Assembly (NCBI GenBank): GCA_000761475.1
Contig: JQNW01000001.1
Span: 496,001-560,000 of the forward strand
Direction: 5' to 3'
From: Chromohalobacter israelensis
Lineage (GTDB): Bacteria > Pseudomonadota > Gammaproteobacteria > Pseudomonadales > Halomonadaceae
Length of the DNA stretch: 64,000 nucleotides
In this document: one piece after another, positions 20,398 through 31,025 of the stretch
Position numbering within the stretch: position 1 is the stretch's first letter
Layout of the letters: every line of letters begins with the position of its first letter
Program-made: the position numbers and the translations under genes
The notes under the pieces: generated by a model
The model's input: only the letters and a program-made list of their open reading frames with translations
Told to the model about the DNA's origin: nothing
Database searches by the model: none

Positions 20398-21336
20398 CTA
20401 AGTGCTGCTTCCGCGCACGATTTTCAATACCTGTTCATGTGCGTCCGAGGCATCGCTGTCGATCCAGTGCACGCCCTCCCAGCCGCGCAGCCAGGTCAAC
20501 TGACGCTTGGCGAGTTGTCGCGTCGCGGCCAGGCCGCGCTCGCGCATCGTCGCCGCGTCCGTCTCGCCGCGCAGATGCTCCCACATTTGACGATAGCCCA
20601 CGCAACGTATGGCGGGGAGTCCTCGATGCAGGTCTCCGCGTGCCTGAAGCGCCGCCACCTCATCGCGGAAGCCCGCCGCCAGCATGCTGTCGAAGCGCTC
20701 GGCGATGCGCGCATGCAGCACGTGGCGCGCATTCGGCGCCAGGGCTATGGACACGAGCCGCCAGGGAAAGGTTTCGCGGGCCTGTTCGGCCCACAGTTCC
20801 CCCAGCGCCCGCCCCGTGAGCTGATAGACCTCCAGGGCCCGCAGCAATCGCTGTCGGTTGTGCGGATGGATCGTCTCAGCGGCTACCGGATCGACACGTG
20901 ACAGCTCCCGGTGCAGAGCCACCAATCCCTCACTCTCGGCCCGGGCATTCAGCGCTTCCCGCAGTGCCGGATCGCGTGCCGGCAACGAGGCCACACCATC
21001 GATCAAACGCTTGATGTACATCATGGTGCCACCGACGAGGATCGGCGTACGCCCCTGCGACGAGATGTCGCGCATCTCGGCCAGGGCATCGTCGCGAAAC
21101 TCGGCGGCGGAATACGTCTCAGCCGGATCGCGAATGTCGATCAGGCGATGCGGCGCGCGCGCCAGCTCCTGGGCGGACGGCTTCGCGGTGCCGATATCCA
21201 TGCCACGATAGATCATCGCCGAGTCGACGCTGATCAATTCTCCTCCCAGCCGCTCGCGTAGCGCGATGGCCAGATCGGTCTTGCCGGCCGCCGTCGGGCC
21301 CATCAGCAAAAGGGCCAGTGGCCGTGTATCACTCAT
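20398..21336 (-). CDS. miaA: tRNA dimethylallyltransferase
   Basis: Adds the dimethylallyl group to A37 of tRNAs that read codons starting with U. 312 aa. GPTAAGKTDLA is the P-loop, DSAMIYRGMDIGTAKPS the DMAPP/tRNA-binding block, and RLIDIRDPAETYSAA and IRCVGYRQMW are further family motifs. It lies 33 nt after mutL and 124 nt before hfq, the classic mutL-miaA-hfq order. Confidence 0.96.
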   Translation of the reverse strand: MSDTRPLALLLMGPTAAGKTDLAIALRERLGGELISVDSAMIYRGMDIGTAKPSAQELARAPHRLIDIRDPAETYSAAEFRDDALAEMRDISSQGRTPILVGGTMMYIKRLIDGVASLPARDPALREALNARAESEGLVALHRELSRVDPVAAETIHPHNRQRLLRALEVYQLTGRALGELWAEQARETFPWRLVSIALAPNARHVLHARIAERFDSMLAAGFRDEVAALQARGDLHRGLPAIRCVGYRQMWEHLRGETDAATMRERGLAATRQLAKRQLTWLRGWEGVHWIDSDASDAHEQVLKIVRGSST

Positions 21337-21369
21337 CGAAAGTCCTGAAACGGTAGCCGGTCAGCGGGG

Positions 21370-23304
21370 TCACTGACCGCGTAGAAACAACTTGTCCAGC
21401 TCATGCATCGACATTTCGGTCCAGGTGGGACGACCGTGGTTGCATTGCCCGCTGCGCTCGGTGCGCTCCATGTCGCGCAGCAGCGCATTCATTTCGGGCA
21501 CCGTCAGCCGGCGATTGGCGCGCACGCTGCCGTGGCATGCCATGCTGGAAAGCAGCTCGTTGATATGGACCTCCAGGCGATCGGAGCGCCCGAAACGCTC
21601 CAGGTCACCGAGCATGTCGTGGATCAAGGCCTCGACATCGGCATTGCCCAGCAGTACCGGCACCTGTCGCACCAGCAGGGTTTCCGGTCCGGCGACATCC
21701 AGTTCGACGCCCAGCCGCTCGAAGGTGGCGCGCTCGTTCTCGGCGGTTTCCACCTCGCGGGCGCTGGCAGCGATCGACACCGGCACCAGCAGCGGCTGCG
21801 TCTGCAGTCGACCCAGCGCCTGACCGTCGCCGTGTACCTGCTGCTTCATGCGCTCGTAGGTGATGCGCTCGTGGGCGGCGTGCATGTCGACCACCACCAG
21901 GCCGCGCTCGGTCTGGGACAGAATGTACACGCCATGCAGTTGCGCCACGGCGTACCCCAGGGGCGGCGCCTGAGTGTCGTCGGTCTCGGCCATTGCGGGC
22001 GACGATGACGCCGGCGGAGCGGGTGTCCCCGGCGCCTCTCCCGCCGCTTCCTGTGGCTGCGGGGTCAGCAACGACGCCTCGTGCTCGGGGTGCAGCGCGC
22101 GATAACCGGCCATGAACTCACGCACACGATGCGCCGCGGGTCGCTCCCGCTCCTGGCCTGCGGCCAACGCCATGCCCTGCTGCTGCCAGCGCGGCTCGGC
22201 CTGGCCCGCCGATGCCTCGGCGGCTGTCGGCGTCGTCGCATCCGTCGACGGCGTGGCCTCGTCTCCCCCTTCCGTCGATGAGGCGTTGGGCCGCACATCG
22301 GCCAGGGCACGATGCAGACTGGAGAACAGGAAATCGTGCACCAGCCGGCCATCGCGGAAGCGCACCTCGTGCTTGGTGGGGTGCACATTGACATCGACCA
22401 CATGCGGATCGAGTTCGAGATACAGCACGAAGACCGGATGGCGGCCATGGAACATGACGTCGCGATACGCCTGACGCACGGCGTGCGCCACCAGCCGGTC
22501 CCGCACGACACGCCCATTGACGAAGAAGTACTGCTGGTCCGCCTGGGCGCGGGAGTGAGTGGGCAATCCCACCCATCCCCACAGACGCAAGCCCGTCGCC
22601 TCGATATCCACGTGCAGGGCATTTTCCAGAAACTTGCGGCCCAGCAGCGCACCGACCCGGCGTTCCATGGATGTCGAGGCATCGCCCGCTCGCAGTTGAT
22701 GCACCACCTTCTGGTTGTGCCGCAGAATCCAGCCGATGTCGTAGCGCGACAGCGCCAGGCGCCGAAAGGCTTCTTCGACATGCCCGAACTCGGTCTTTTC
22801 GGTACGCAGAAACTTGCGGCGCGCCGGTGTGTTGAAGAACAGATCGCGCACGACCACCGAACTGCCCCGCGGATGCGGCGCCGGCGTCACCCGCGGCTCC
22901 ATCTGGCGCCCCTCGGCGACGACCCGCCAGCCATCGCTCGGCTCGTCGTGGGTATTGGAAATCAACTCCAGGCGCGACACCGAGCTGATCGATGCCAGGG
23001 CCTCGCCGCGAAAGCCGAGACTATCCACTCCCTCCAGATCGTCCAGCGAGGCGATCTTGCTGGTGGCATGCCGTGACAGTGCCAGCGGCAGATCCTCCTG
23101 ATCGATGCCCCGGCCATCGTCGCGCACGCGGATCAACCGCGCGCCCCCGGATTCGAGATCGATCTCGATGCGCTGACTGCCGGCATCGATGGCGTTCTCG
23201 ACCAGTTCCTTGACCACGGAGGCCGGACGTTCGACGACCTCGCCGGCCGCGATCTGGTTGGCGAGTCGAGGGTCGAGAATGTGAATGCGTCGAGTATGCG
23301 TCAT
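21370..23304 (-). CDS. mutL: DNA mismatch repair protein MutL
   Basis: An ATPase that couples MutS to downstream repair steps. 644 aa. The GHKL N-domain shows [33 protein letters not shown] and GFRGEAL, plus [12 protein letters not shown] Pro/Ala/Glu-rich linker runs from about 330 to 450. The C-terminal dimerisation domain contains [13 protein letters not shown], which keeps the D-x-H-A-x2-E-x4-E pattern of the MutL nuclease motif, as in Pseudomonas and unlike E. coli. The ATG at 23304 gives the standard [16 protein letters not shown]; the frame open to 23340 is not used in this reading. It overlaps nothing and follows amiB by 44 nt. Confidence 0.95.
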   Translation of the reverse strand: MTHTRRIHILDPRLANQIAAGEVVERPASVVKELVENAIDAGSQRIEIDLESGGARLIRVRDDGRGIDQEDLPLALSRHATSKIASLDDLEGVDSLGFRGEALASISSVSRLELISNTHDEPSDGWRVVAEGRQMEPRVTPAPHPRGSSVVVRDLFFNTPARRKFLRTEKTEFGHVEEAFRRLALSRYDIGWILRHNQKVVHQLRAGDASTSMERRVGALLGRKFLENALHVDIEATGLRLWGWVGLPTHSRAQADQQYFFVNGRVVRDRLVAHAVRQAYRDVMFHGRHPVFVLYLELDPHVVDVNVHPTKHEVRFRDGRLVHDFLFSSLHRALADVRPNASSTEGGDEATPSTDATTPTAAEASAGQAEPRWQQQGMALAAGQERERPAAHRVREFMAGYRALHPEHEASLLTPQPQEAAGEAPGTPAPPASSSPAMAETDDTQAPPLGYAVAQLHGVYILSQTERGLVVVDMHAAHERITYERMKQQVHGDGQALGRLQTQPLLVPVSIAASAREVETAENERATFERLGVELDVAGPETLLVRQVPVLLGNADVEALIHDMLGDLERFGRSDRLEVHINELLSSMACHGSVRANRRLTVPEMNALLRDMERTERSGQCNHGRPTWTEMSMHELDKLFLRGQ

Positions 23305-23348
23305 AACACCATTGTGCCTCGCGCAAGCGGCGCGCGTCATGCGCGCGC

Positions 23349-24824
23349 TTACGACTGCGGAATCTTCAGGACCTGGCCCACGCGCAGAATGTCGCCATTG
23401 AGATCGTTCGCTTCCTTGAGGGCCAGCATCGTCACGTCATGGCGCGAGGCGACCTCCGACAGCGTGTCGCCTGCCTGAACGCGATACTCGCCCGGCCCGC
23501 TGCCACGGCCCTGATCGCGCTGCCACGCCAGCAAGCTGCTGGGCGGTGGGTTCTGACGGAAATGCGCGATGATGCCGGTGCCGATGGCATCCGCGAGTTT
23601 CGCCTGGAAAGGCGACGACAAGAGCCGCCTTTCCTCCGAGGGGTTGGAAATGAAGCCCGTCTCCACCAGCAGTGACGGGATATCCGGTGACTTGAGCACC
23701 ACGAAACCGGCCTGTTCGACCTGGGACTTATGCAGGCGGTTGACACGCCCCAGCTGGTCGAGCACCTGCCCCCCGGTACTGAGCGACTCGTTCATCGTCG
23801 CGGTCATGGTCAAGTCGAGCAGCACCCCGCGCAGCACCTCATCCTTGTCGGAAAGGTCCAGGCTACCGTCGACGCCGCCGATCAGGTCGGCACGGTTTTC
23901 CGACGCCGCCAGCCAGCGCGCGCTCTCGGAAGTGGCCCCATGCTTCGACAGCGCATACACCGAACTGCCGCTCGGCCCCCGGCTCTTGACCGCATCGGCA
24001 TGCACCGAGACGAAGAAATCGGCCTTCTGCTTTCGCGCCAGCAAGGTACGCTGCCGTAGCCCGACATAATAATCGCCGTCCCGGGTGAGGAAGGCCTTGA
24101 ACCCCGGCGTATTGTTGAGCTTTGCGTTCAGCTTGCGGGCGATGGCCAGCACCACATTCTTCTCGTAGGTGCCATCTGGTCCGATGGCGCCGGAGTCCTC
24201 CCCCCCGTGCCCCGGATCGACGGCGATGATGATGTCGCGCTTGGGATGCGGCTTGGCCTGACTGTCCTGACGGGCAAGGACCTCGTCGGGATCCTTGCCC
24301 TGGGCCTTGGCTTCGACCAGGGCCCGCTCGGCGCTCATTTCCTGATCGCGGATCATCGCGGCGATCGGGTCGATGGGTTCGTCGAGGGCGCTTTCGCCGG
24401 GATAGTCGAGATCCACCACCAGGCGATGACCGTACTGGTCGGTGGGCGGCAGCATGAAGTGATGCGGCACGACCTCGCGCCCGAGGTCCAGCACCACGCG
24501 CAGATCGTCACCGTTGCGGACCCCGGTGCGCAACGCCTCGATCGCGCTGTCGCCGGGCTCGACCTCACCGGGGTCGAAGGCCAGCCGGGTATCTTCCAGA
24601 TCGACGACCAGACGGCGTGGATCGTCGAGCATGAAGATGGAACTCTCTGCCTCGTCGGACAGATCGAAGACCACCCGAACGTGGTCCGGCGCCGCCCAGG
24701 TACGAATGTTGTCCACCTCGGCGGCGTGCGCGGACGTCAGCTGCGCGAGCGTGAGCAGCGTCAACAACGCCAGGCTCATGCTGCGCCGGAAGGTACGCAT
24801 GACGCGCATCGCGCGCCGAGGCAT
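23349..24824 (-). CDS. amiB: N-acetylmuramoyl-L-alanine amidase with AMIN and LysM domains
   Basis: A periplasmic zinc amidase that cuts the peptide side chain from peptidoglycan during cell separation. About 491 aa. A signal peptide ([17 protein letters not shown]) is followed by the AMIN domain ([20 protein letters not shown]). The Amidase_3 domain has zinc-ligand motifs [13 protein letters not shown] and VSVHADAV and catalytic [10 protein letters not shown]-terminal LysM ([13 protein letters not shown]) distinguishes it from E. coli AmiC. The start is uncertain among ATGs at 24824, 24809 and 24800; none has a clear Shine-Dalgarno site, and 24824 lies 14 nt past the tsaE stop. Confidence 0.92.
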   Translation of the reverse strand: MPRRAMRVMRTFRRSMSLALLTLLTLAQLTSAHAAEVDNIRTWAAPDHVRVVFDLSDEAESSIFMLDDPRRLVVDLEDTRLAFDPGEVEPGDSAIEALRTGVRNGDDLRVVLDLGREVVPHHFMLPPTDQYGHRLVVDLDYPGESALDEPIDPIAAMIRDQEMSAERALVEAKAQGKDPDEVLARQDSQAKPHPKRDIIIAVDPGHGGEDSGAIGPDGTYEKNVVLAIARKLNAKLNNTPGFKAFLTRDGDYYVGLRQRTLLARKQKADFFVSVHADAVKSRGPSGSSVYALSKHGATSESARWLAASENRADLIGGVDGSLDLSDKDEVLRGVLLDLTMTATMNESLSTGGQVLDQLGRVNRLHKSQVEQAGFVVLKSPDIPSLLVETGFISNPSEERRLLSSPFQAKLADAIGTGIIAHFRQNPPPSSLLAWQRDQGRGSGPGEYRVQAGDTLSEVASRHDVTMLALKEANDLNGDILRVGQVLKIPQS

Positions 24825-24838
24825 AGCGGGGTACAGCG

Positions 24839-25318
24839 TCAAGAGTCGGCTTCCTTGTCCCGGCATGTGTCGTGTAGGGCGGCGATTACCGCTTGCCCGC
24901 GGGGCGTGAGACCTTCGAGCGAGACCTCGCGGCCCTCGCCGGCCAGCGCCAGCCGCACCACCAGATCCGGCGGCGGCAACCAGCCCTCCCCACGCGAAGG
25001 CCATTCGATCAGGCTCAGGCCGTCGCCGCCGAGCATGTCCCGCGCCCCCATGAACTCGAGCTCCTCGGGATCGCCCAACCGATAGAGATCGAAGTGGTAC
25101 ACCTCGATGCCTTGCAGCACATAGGGCTCCACCAGGGTATACGTCGGGCTCTTGACGGCGCCGTCATGGCCGTAGGCGCGCAGCACGCCACGCGTCAGCG
25201 TGGTCTTGCCCGCCCCCAGCTCTCCTTCCAGGTGGACACGTCCGTGGCCGCCCAGGGCATGCCCCAGTGCTTCGCCGAAGGCGACGTGGGCGGCTTCGTT
25301 TGGCAAAAAGCGTCGCAT
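24839..25318 (-). CDS. tsaE: tRNA threonylcarbamoyladenosine biosynthesis ATPase TsaE
   Basis: An ATPase partner of TsaB/TsaD in t6A37 tRNA modification. 159 aa. The P-loop HLEGELGAGKTTLTRG lies near residues 32-47, followed by KSPTYTLVEPY (switch) and VYHFDLYRL, both diagnostic. The gene sits between nnr and amiB as in E. coli (yjeF-yjeE-amiB). The C-terminal 30 residues are charged and variable. Confidence 0.94.
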   Translation of the reverse strand: MRRFLPNEAAHVAFGEALGHALGGHGRVHLEGELGAGKTTLTRGVLRAYGHDGAVKSPTYTLVEPYVLQGIEVYHFDLYRLGDPEELEFMGARDMLGGDGLSLIEWPSRGEGWLPPPDLVVRLALAGEGREVSLEGLTPRGQAVIAALHDTCRDKEADS

Positions 25319-25349
25319 CGATGGTGGTATCTCGAGTTATCGCATGACA

Positions 25350-26840
25350 TCAGGATCGTGGGTTGGCGATCACGCGCACATAGGATGCCAGATCCGTGGC
25401 GACCAGGCCACGCTCGCCCCCGGCCCGGGCCGCCGCGTCACCGGCCAGCGCATGGATCAGGACCCCCAGGCGTGCAGCCTCCCCCGGCGTTCTGCCCTGC
25501 CCCAGCAGCGCCCCGATGACGCCCGACAGCACATCCCCCATGCCGCCGCTGGCCATGCCGGGGTTGCCATACGGACACACGGCGACCCCATCTGCGTCGG
25601 CAATCAAGGTTCCCGCGCCCTTGAGTACCACGCTGCCGCCATAACGCTCGCGCAGCGCCAGCACCGCTGCCCGACGGTCCGCCTGCACCTCGGCGGTGGT
25701 GCTGCCCAGCAGGCGTGCAGCCTCGCCGGGATGTGGCGTCAGCACCCAGTCGTCGCGATCGCGCGCCTCCTCGGCCAGCAGGTTGAGAGCATCGGCATCG
25801 AGGACGCTGGGCACGGCGGCATCGAGTGCCAACCGCCATAACGCCTTCCCCCAGGCGTCACGCCCCAGACCGGGACCGACGACCAGGGCGTCGGCCTGGG
25901 CAAGAAGCGGCTGTGCCTCGGCCGCCGCCTGCACGCCACGCGCCATTACCTCGGGGCTGCGCACCAGGCTCGCGGCGACATGCGCTGCATCGGTGGCCAG
26001 GCTGACCTTGCCCGACCCCATGCGCAATGCGGCCTCGCAGGCCATCAACGCCGCGCCGCCGAACCCCACGGCGCCCCCCACCACCAGCAGATGCCCGAAG
26101 TCACCCTTGTGGCTGCCTCGGGCACGTGGCGGCAGCGCCGCCTGCAATTGCTCGGCCGCCAGCAACTCGCCCAGCGGCACCAGGTCGCCATGGGTCTCCG
26201 GGGCCGTGCCCAGGCTCTCGACGACCAGTTCGCCGACATGATCCGCGCTGGCGCCGGTATGCAGCCCGAACTTGTCGGCAATGAACGTGACGGTCACCGT
26301 GGCGTGTACCGCGACGCCTCCGGTGCCACCGGTCTGTGCCGACAGCCCGGAGGGCACGTCCACCGCCAGTACCGGGCGCCGCGTGGCATTGATCGCCAGA
26401 ATCGCGCTCCGCAAGGGATCGCGCACCTCTCCCGAGGCCCCGGTCCCCAGCAACGCATCGACCAGCACCTCGCCATCCAGCGTCATCCCTTCCCGCCAGG
26501 CAACCGGCGTCACACCGGCCCGCCGCGCCAGCGCGCATGCCCGTGCCGCGTCGCCCGTCAGGCATGTCGGGTCACGCAGGGCCACCAGTTGTACATCGAG
26601 GCCATCGCACACTGCCAACGCCGCGATCACGTAGCCGTCACCGGCATTGTTGCCGCCCCCGCACAACACCGTGATCCGACGCGCACCGGGCCATCGTGCA
26701 CGCAGAACGTCATAGGCGGCCTGGGATGCTCGCTGCATCAAGTCGAATCCCGCCACGCCGGCGTCGATGATGCGACGATCCAGGGTCCGAACCTGCTCCG
26801 CCCCGTACAGGGCATGTGTCACTGGCGATGCCGCCGTCAT
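25350..26840 (-). CDS. nnr: bifunctional NAD(P)H-hydrate epimerase / dehydratase
   Basis: Repairs hydrated NAD(P)H. 496 aa. The N-terminal YjeF_N epimerase domain shows LDRRIIDAGVAGFDLMQRA and VLCGGGNNAGDGYV; the C-terminal dehydratase (YjeF_C, ribokinase fold) shows GSHKGDFGHLLVVGG, GPGLGRDAW, DADALNLL, LTPHPGEAARLL and GNPGMASGGMGDVLSG. The ATG at 26840 has GGAGG 5 nt upstream; the open frame to 26924 is not used. First gene of the superoperon, divergent from queG with 96 nt between. Confidence 0.95.
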   Translation of the reverse strand: MTAASPVTHALYGAEQVRTLDRRIIDAGVAGFDLMQRASQAAYDVLRARWPGARRITVLCGGGNNAGDGYVIAALAVCDGLDVQLVALRDPTCLTGDAARACALARRAGVTPVAWREGMTLDGEVLVDALLGTGASGEVRDPLRSAILAINATRRPVLAVDVPSGLSAQTGGTGGVAVHATVTVTFIADKFGLHTGASADHVGELVVESLGTAPETHGDLVPLGELLAAEQLQAALPPRARGSHKGDFGHLLVVGGAVGFGGAALMACEAALRMGSGKVSLATDAAHVAASLVRSPEVMARGVQAAAEAQPLLAQADALVVGPGLGRDAWGKALWRLALDAAVPSVLDADALNLLAEEARDRDDWVLTPHPGEAARLLGSTTAEVQADRRAAVLALRERYGGSVVLKGAGTLIADADGVAVCPYGNPGMASGGMGDVLSGVIGALLGQGRTPGEAARLGVLIHALAGDAAARAGGERGLVATDLASYVRVIANPRS

Positions 26841-26936
26841 GTTCGCCTCCTGTCGTGCCGGCCTCGCCGGCGACAAACGTTTATTCCCCGCCACGATTGC
26901 GCTAGGGTGGCGCCCACGCTTCACGGGGTCCTCGTC
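26841..26936. promoter_or_regulatory. divergent promoter region nnr / queG
   Basis: 96 nt separate the two divergent starts, so promoters for the minus-strand superoperon and for queG must lie here or overlap the coding ends. The only AT-rich patch is around 26875-26900. No clear hexamers were identified. Confidence 0.4.
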
Positions 26937-28061
26937 ATGTCCTCATCCGCGCCTATCGATTACGCCGCGCTTGCCGACCGCATCCACACCTGGGGGCGCG
27001 AACTCGGCTTTCAGCAGGTCGGCATTACCGACACCGATCTCGCCGCGCACGAGCGTTATCTCGAGCGCTGGCTGGCGGCCGGCTACCATGGCGAAATGCA
27101 CTTCATGGCCAAGCACGGCAGCAAGCGCACCCGTCCCGAGGAACTCGTGCCCGGCACCTTGCGGGTCATCAGCGTGCGCATGGACTACCTGCCGCCGGAA
27201 GTGGAAACCACCAAGGTACTCGGCCAGCCCGAGCGTGCCTACATCTCTCGCTATGCGCTGGGACGCGACTATCACAAGCTGATACGCAAGCGTCTCGCCA
27301 CGCTCGCCAAGCGCATCGAGGACGAGGTCGGCGCCTACGGCTACCGGGCCTTCGTCGACTCGGCACCGGTCATGGAGCGGGCCCTGGCGCAGAAAGCGGG
27401 GCTTGGCTGGTTCGGCAAGAACGCCATGCTGCTCAATCCGCAGGCCGGCTCGCTGTTTTTCCTCGGCGAGCTGTATACCGATCTCCCGCTGCCGGTGGAC
27501 GCGCCCTTCGACAGCGAACATTGCGGCAAGTGCTCACGTTGCCAGACGGCATGCCCCACGGGCGCCATCGTCGACGACAAGGTCATCGATTCGCGGCGCT
27601 GCATTTCGTATCTGACCATCGAACTGGCCGGTTCGATCCCCGAAGAGTATCGCGAGGCGATGGGCAACCGTGTCTATGGCTGCGACGACTGCCAGCTGGT
27701 CTGCCCGTTCACACGCTTCACCCGCGTATCGCGAGAGGACGACTTCGCCCCGCGCCATGATCTCGACCGCGCCTCGCTGGTGAGGCTGTTCGCCTGGAGC
27801 GAGGAAGAGTTCCTGGCACGCACCGAGGGCAGCGCCATCCGCCGCATCGGTTATGAACGCTGGCTGCGCAACCTGGCCATCGGCCTGGGCAACGCCCCCT
27901 GGAGCGACCAGGTGGAAAGCGCTCTGCGTGCACGTCTGGCCTATCCCTCGGACCTGGTCCGGGAGCACGTGCGCTGGGGGCTCGAACAGCAGCGCCGCAA
28001 GCGCGAGCGGCGCATCGCCAGCGACGTCGATGCCCCGGCAGCGCCCGAACGCAGCGCCTAG
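26937..28061 (+). CDS. queG: epoxyqueuosine reductase
   Basis: The cobalamin-dependent iron-sulfur enzyme that reduces epoxyqueuosine to queuosine in the tRNA wobble position. 374 aa. The DUF1730 N-terminal domain shows [13 protein letters not shown] and [27 protein letters not shown] follows. Two 4Fe-4S motifs are [15 protein letters not shown] and [10 protein letters not shown]. The C-terminal part has HEAT-like helices. The frame stays open far upstream, but [16 protein letters not shown] at 26937 is the expected N-terminus. It is divergent from nnr, as yjeS is from yjeF in E. coli, and its stop overlaps the orn stop. Confidence 0.95.
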   Translation: MSSSAPIDYAALADRIHTWGRELGFQQVGITDTDLAAHERYLERWLAAGYHGEMHFMAKHGSKRTRPEELVPGTLRVISVRMDYLPPEVETTKVLGQPERAYISRYALGRDYHKLIRKRLATLAKRIEDEVGAYGYRAFVDSAPVMERALAQKAGLGWFGKNAMLLNPQAGSLFFLGELYTDLPLPVDAPFDSEHCGKCSRCQTACPTGAIVDDKVIDSRRCISYLTIELAGSIPEEYREAMGNRVYGCDDCQLVCPFTRFTRVSREDDFAPRHDLDRASLVRLFAWSEEEFLARTEGSAIRRIGYERWLRNLAIGLGNAPWSDQVESALRARLAYPSDLVREHVRWGLEQQRRKRERRIASDVDAPAAPERSA

Positions 28062-28621
28062 ACCCGCAAGAACGTCTGACGATAATGCGCCAATTCGGCC
28101 AGCGACTCGCGAATGTCGTCCATGGCCTGGTGCGTATTGCGCTTCTCGAAGCCTTCCAGCGCCTGAGGATTCCAGCGCTTGGCCAGTTCCTTGAGCGTCG
28201 ACACGTCGAGATTGCGGTAATGGAAGAAATCGGCCAGCTCGGGCATCTCGCGCACCAGAAAACGGCGATCCTGATGCACGCTGTTGCCGCACATCGGTGA
28301 GCTGTTCGGCGTGACATAGCGCTTGAGGAACGCCAGGGTCTGGCGCTCGGCCTCGGCGGTATCGATGCGACTCTCGCGGACACGCTGCGTGAGCCCCGAA
28401 TCACCGTGCGTACGGGTATTCCACTCGTCCATGCCCGCCAGCAGGGCATCCGGCTGATGCACCGCCAACACCGGCCCTTCGGCCACCAGATTCAGATCGT
28501 TGTCGGTGATCAGCGTGGCCACCTCGATGATGCGCTCGCGCTGAGGGTCGAGGCCGGTCATTTCCAGATCGATCCACACCAGCAGGTCGCTGCGCGGGGC
28601 TTGCGGCTGTTCGCTCGCCAT
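28058..28621 (-). CDS. orn: oligoribonuclease
   Basis: A 3'-5' exonuclease that degrades 2-5-nt RNAs and pGpG, and is usually essential in gammaproteobacteria. 187 aa. DEDDh motifs: [12 protein letters not shown] (Exo I), [12 protein letters not shown] (Exo II), [14 protein letters not shown] (Exo III, with the catalytic His). It converges with queG; the palindromic CTAG at 28058-28061 supplies the TAG stop of both genes. It is divergent from rsgA, the orn-rsgA arrangement known in E. coli and Pseudomonas. Confidence 0.97.
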   Translation of the reverse strand: MASEQPQAPRSDLLVWIDLEMTGLDPQRERIIEVATLITDNDLNLVAEGPVLAVHQPDALLAGMDEWNTRTHGDSGLTQRVRESRIDTAEAERQTLAFLKRYVTPNSSPMCGNSVHQDRRFLVREMPELADFFHYRNLDVSTLKELAKRWNPQALEGFEKRNTHQAMDDIRESLAELAHYRQTFLRV

Positions 28622-28711
28622 GTCGTTCTCCCGTCCGAGGCGCCACGCCTAGGGACAGCGTGGCGCGATGAAGGCTACAATGGCGGCCATTGTACCCTGT
28701 CCCGAGAGCGC

Positions 28712-29734
28712 ATGAGCAAACGCAAACTGAGCCGCCAGCAACGCTGGCGGGTCGAAAAGATTCAAGCCGAGCGCGCCGAGCGTGCCGAACGACGTGCCCG
28801 ACGCGACGACACCTCCCTGGATGCCGGCGATTACGGCCCCGAACGCCTGGGGCGCGTCACCGCGCATTTCGGACGCACGCTGGAGGTGGAGGCCGAGGAC
28901 GAACATGGCGACCTGCAACGCCACCGCTGCCATCTCCGGGCCAATCTCGAAGGGCTGGTCACCGGGGACCATGTGGTATGGCGCGTCGCCGCCGACGGCA
29001 GTGGCGTGGTCGTGGCACGTCAGCCACGCCAAAGCGTGCTGGAACGTCCCGACGCACGCGGCCAGCTCAAGCCCGTGGCGGCCAACATCGCGCAGATTCT
29101 CATCGTCTTCGCCGTGGAGCCGGCCCCCCACCCCAACCTCATCGACCGTTATCTCGTCGCTGCCGAGGCGACCGGCATCACGCCCGTGCTGGTGCTCAAC
29201 AAGACCGACCTGCTGCCCGAGACGGGCGGCGATCTGCGCACTCTGCTGGCACGTTACCGGGCCATCGGGTACCGCGTCGTCGCCGCCTCCACGCAGCAGG
29301 AAGGCGGACTCGACGCCCTGCATGCCTGCCTCACCGAGCGCACCTCGGTTTTCGTGGGCCAGAGCGGGGTCGGCAAGTCGTCGTTGATCGATCGTCTGCT
29401 GCCCGACATGCAACTGCGCGTCGGGGCCCTGTCGGCGGACTCGCGCAAGGGCACGCACACCACGACCACGGCAACGCTCTATCACCTGCCGGCCGGCGGC
29501 GAACTGATCGACTCCCCGGGCATTCGCGAATTCGGCCTGGGCCATCTCGAAGAGCACCAGGTGGCGCAGGGCTTCATCGAATTCCAGCCGTATCTGGGTC
29601 ATTGCCGATTCCGGGATTGTCGCCACCGCCAGGAGCCGGGCTGCGCCCTCCGCGACGCCGTCGAGCGTGGCGACATTCTCGCCTCGCGCTTCGACAGCTA
29701 TCGCCATATCGTCGATGGCCTGACAACGCGTTGA
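28712..29734 (+). CDS. rsgA: small ribosomal subunit biogenesis GTPase RsgA
   Basis: A circularly permuted GTPase acting in late 30S maturation. 340 aa. A basic Arg-rich N-terminus (SKRKLSRQQRWRVEKIQ) leads into an OB-fold. The permuted order G4 NKTDLLP, then G1 GQSGVGKSSLID, then G3 DSPGIREFGL is visible. The C-terminal zinc motif has C, C, H and C in HCRFRDCRHRQEPGC. Start: the ATG at 28712, with GAGAG about 6 nt upstream; the frame open from 28406 is antisense to orn and is dismissed. Confidence 0.95.
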   Translation: MSKRKLSRQQRWRVEKIQAERAERAERRARRDDTSLDAGDYGPERLGRVTAHFGRTLEVEAEDEHGDLQRHRCHLRANLEGLVTGDHVVWRVAADGSGVVVARQPRQSVLERPDARGQLKPVAANIAQILIVFAVEPAPHPNLIDRYLVAAEATGITPVLVLNKTDLLPETGGDLRTLLARYRAIGYRVVAASTQQEGGLDALHACLTERTSVFVGQSGVGKSSLIDRLLPDMQLRVGALSADSRKGTHTTTTATLYHLPAGGELIDSPGIREFGLGHLEEHQVAQGFIEFQPYLGHCRFRDCRHRQEPGCALRDAVERGDILASRFDSYRHIVDGLTTR

Positions 29735-29740
29735 CGCCAG

Positions 29741-29767
29741 GCAAAACGCCTCGCCATGAGGCGAGGC
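29741..29767 (-). terminator. terminator between rsgA and metZ
   Basis: GCCTCGCC and GGCGAGGC pair perfectly over 8 bp around a 4-nt loop. On the minus strand it is followed by GTTTTG, so it best ends the purF-metZ transcript; it could also serve rsgA. Confidence 0.6.
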
Positions 29768-29805
29768 ATTCGGGGCACGCGCACGGGTGACGCCGGGCGT
29801 CCGGA

Positions 29806-31014
29806 CTAGCGGATGCCCGGCACGTCGGCGAGCCTGTCCAGGCCACGCCGGATATCACGCTTGAGGTCGTCCAGCGCTTCCAGCCCCACGGCGATGCGAA
29901 TCAGGCCTTCACTGATGCCCGCGGCGGCTTTCTGCGCGTCGCTCAAGCGCGCGTGGGTCGTCGTCGCGGGATGCGTGACCGTGGTTTTCACATCGCCCAG
30001 ATTGCCTGTGATCGACATCAAGCGCGAGTTGTCGATCAACGTCCAGGCCCCGTCGCGTCCTCCCTTGACCTCAACACCCAGCACGGCGCCGAAGCCGCGC
30101 TGCTGACGTTTGGCCAGCGCATGCTGGGGATGCCCTTCCAGGCCGCTGTAGTGCACGCGCGCAATCTCCGGCTGCGCCTCCAGCCACCGCGCCAGGGCCT
30201 GCGCATTCTCGTCATGGGCTTTCATGCGCAAGCTCAGCGTTTCCAGCCCCTTGAGGAAGATCCAGGCGTTGAAGGGGCTCATGCACGGCCCGCAGGTGCG
30301 CACGACGCCCACCAGTTCCTGGAGCATCTCGCTGGAGCCCACCACGGCACCGCCGATGGCGCGGCCCTGGCCGTCCAGATACTTGGTCGCCGAATGGATC
30401 ACCAGATCGGCCCCCAGGTCCAGCGGCCGCTGCAGCGCCGGGGTCAAAAAGCAGTTGTCGATGGCCAGCCAGGCCCCGTGGCGATGGGCGATCTCGGCCA
30501 GCGCGGCGATGTCGACCACCTCGGACAAGGGGTTGGAAGGCGTCTCGGCAAACAACAAGCGTGTGCTGGGGGTGATGGCCGCTTCCCAGGCATCCAGATC
30601 GCCCAATTCCACGTAGTGCGTCACGATCCCCAGCTTGCCGAGGTACTTGTCGAACAGGCTCACCGTCGAGCCGAACAGCGAGCGCGAAGCGACGATTTCA
30701 TCGCCTGCCTGCAGGAACGCCAGGGCCGTGGACAGAATCGCCGCCATGCCGGAGCTGGTGGCCACGCAGCGCTCGCCGCCTTCCAGCGCCGCCAGACGCT
30801 GCTCGAAAGTACGCACCGTGGGGTTGGTGAACCGTGAATAGATGTTGCCCGGCTCTTCGCCCGAGAACTTGCGCGCCGCCTCGGCGGCGCTATCGTAGAC
30901 GAAGCTCGACGTCGGAAAGATCGGCTCGCCGTGTTCCTGTTCGTGCGTCCGCTCGTGGCCGGCACGGATCGCCAGCGTGTCGAGCGCGAGTGCCTCGTGG
31001 ATCTCGTCCGCCAT
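29806..31014 (-). CDS. metZ: O-succinylhomoserine sulfhydrylase
   Basis: A PLP enzyme that makes homocysteine directly from O-succinylhomoserine and sulfide. 402 aa, Cys/Met-metabolism PLP family. Visible are SRFTNPTV, the ATSSGMAAI phosphate-binding block, the ETPSNPLSEVVDI stretch, and the PLP lysine in SATKYLDGQGR. The position after purF is the arrangement described for Pseudomonas metZ, which supports this call over cystathionine gamma-synthase or a methionine gamma-lyase. A strong GGAGG-containing leader precedes the ATG, 11 nt from the purF stop. Confidence 0.9.
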   Translation of the reverse strand: MADEIHEALALDTLAIRAGHERTHEQEHGEPIFPTSSFVYDSAAEAARKFSGEEPGNIYSRFTNPTVRTFEQRLAALEGGERCVATSSGMAAILSTALAFLQAGDEIVASRSLFGSTVSLFDKYLGKLGIVTHYVELGDLDAWEAAITPSTRLLFAETPSNPLSEVVDIAALAEIAHRHGAWLAIDNCFLTPALQRPLDLGADLVIHSATKYLDGQGRAIGGAVVGSSEMLQELVGVVRTCGPCMSPFNAWIFLKGLETLSLRMKAHDENAQALARWLEAQPEIARVHYSGLEGHPQHALAKRQQRGFGAVLGVEVKGGRDGAWTLIDNSRLMSITGNLGDVKTTVTHPATTTHARLSDAQKAAAGISEGLIRIAVGLEALDDLKRDIRRGLDRLADVPGIR

Positions 31015-31025
31015 GCCTCGCCTCC

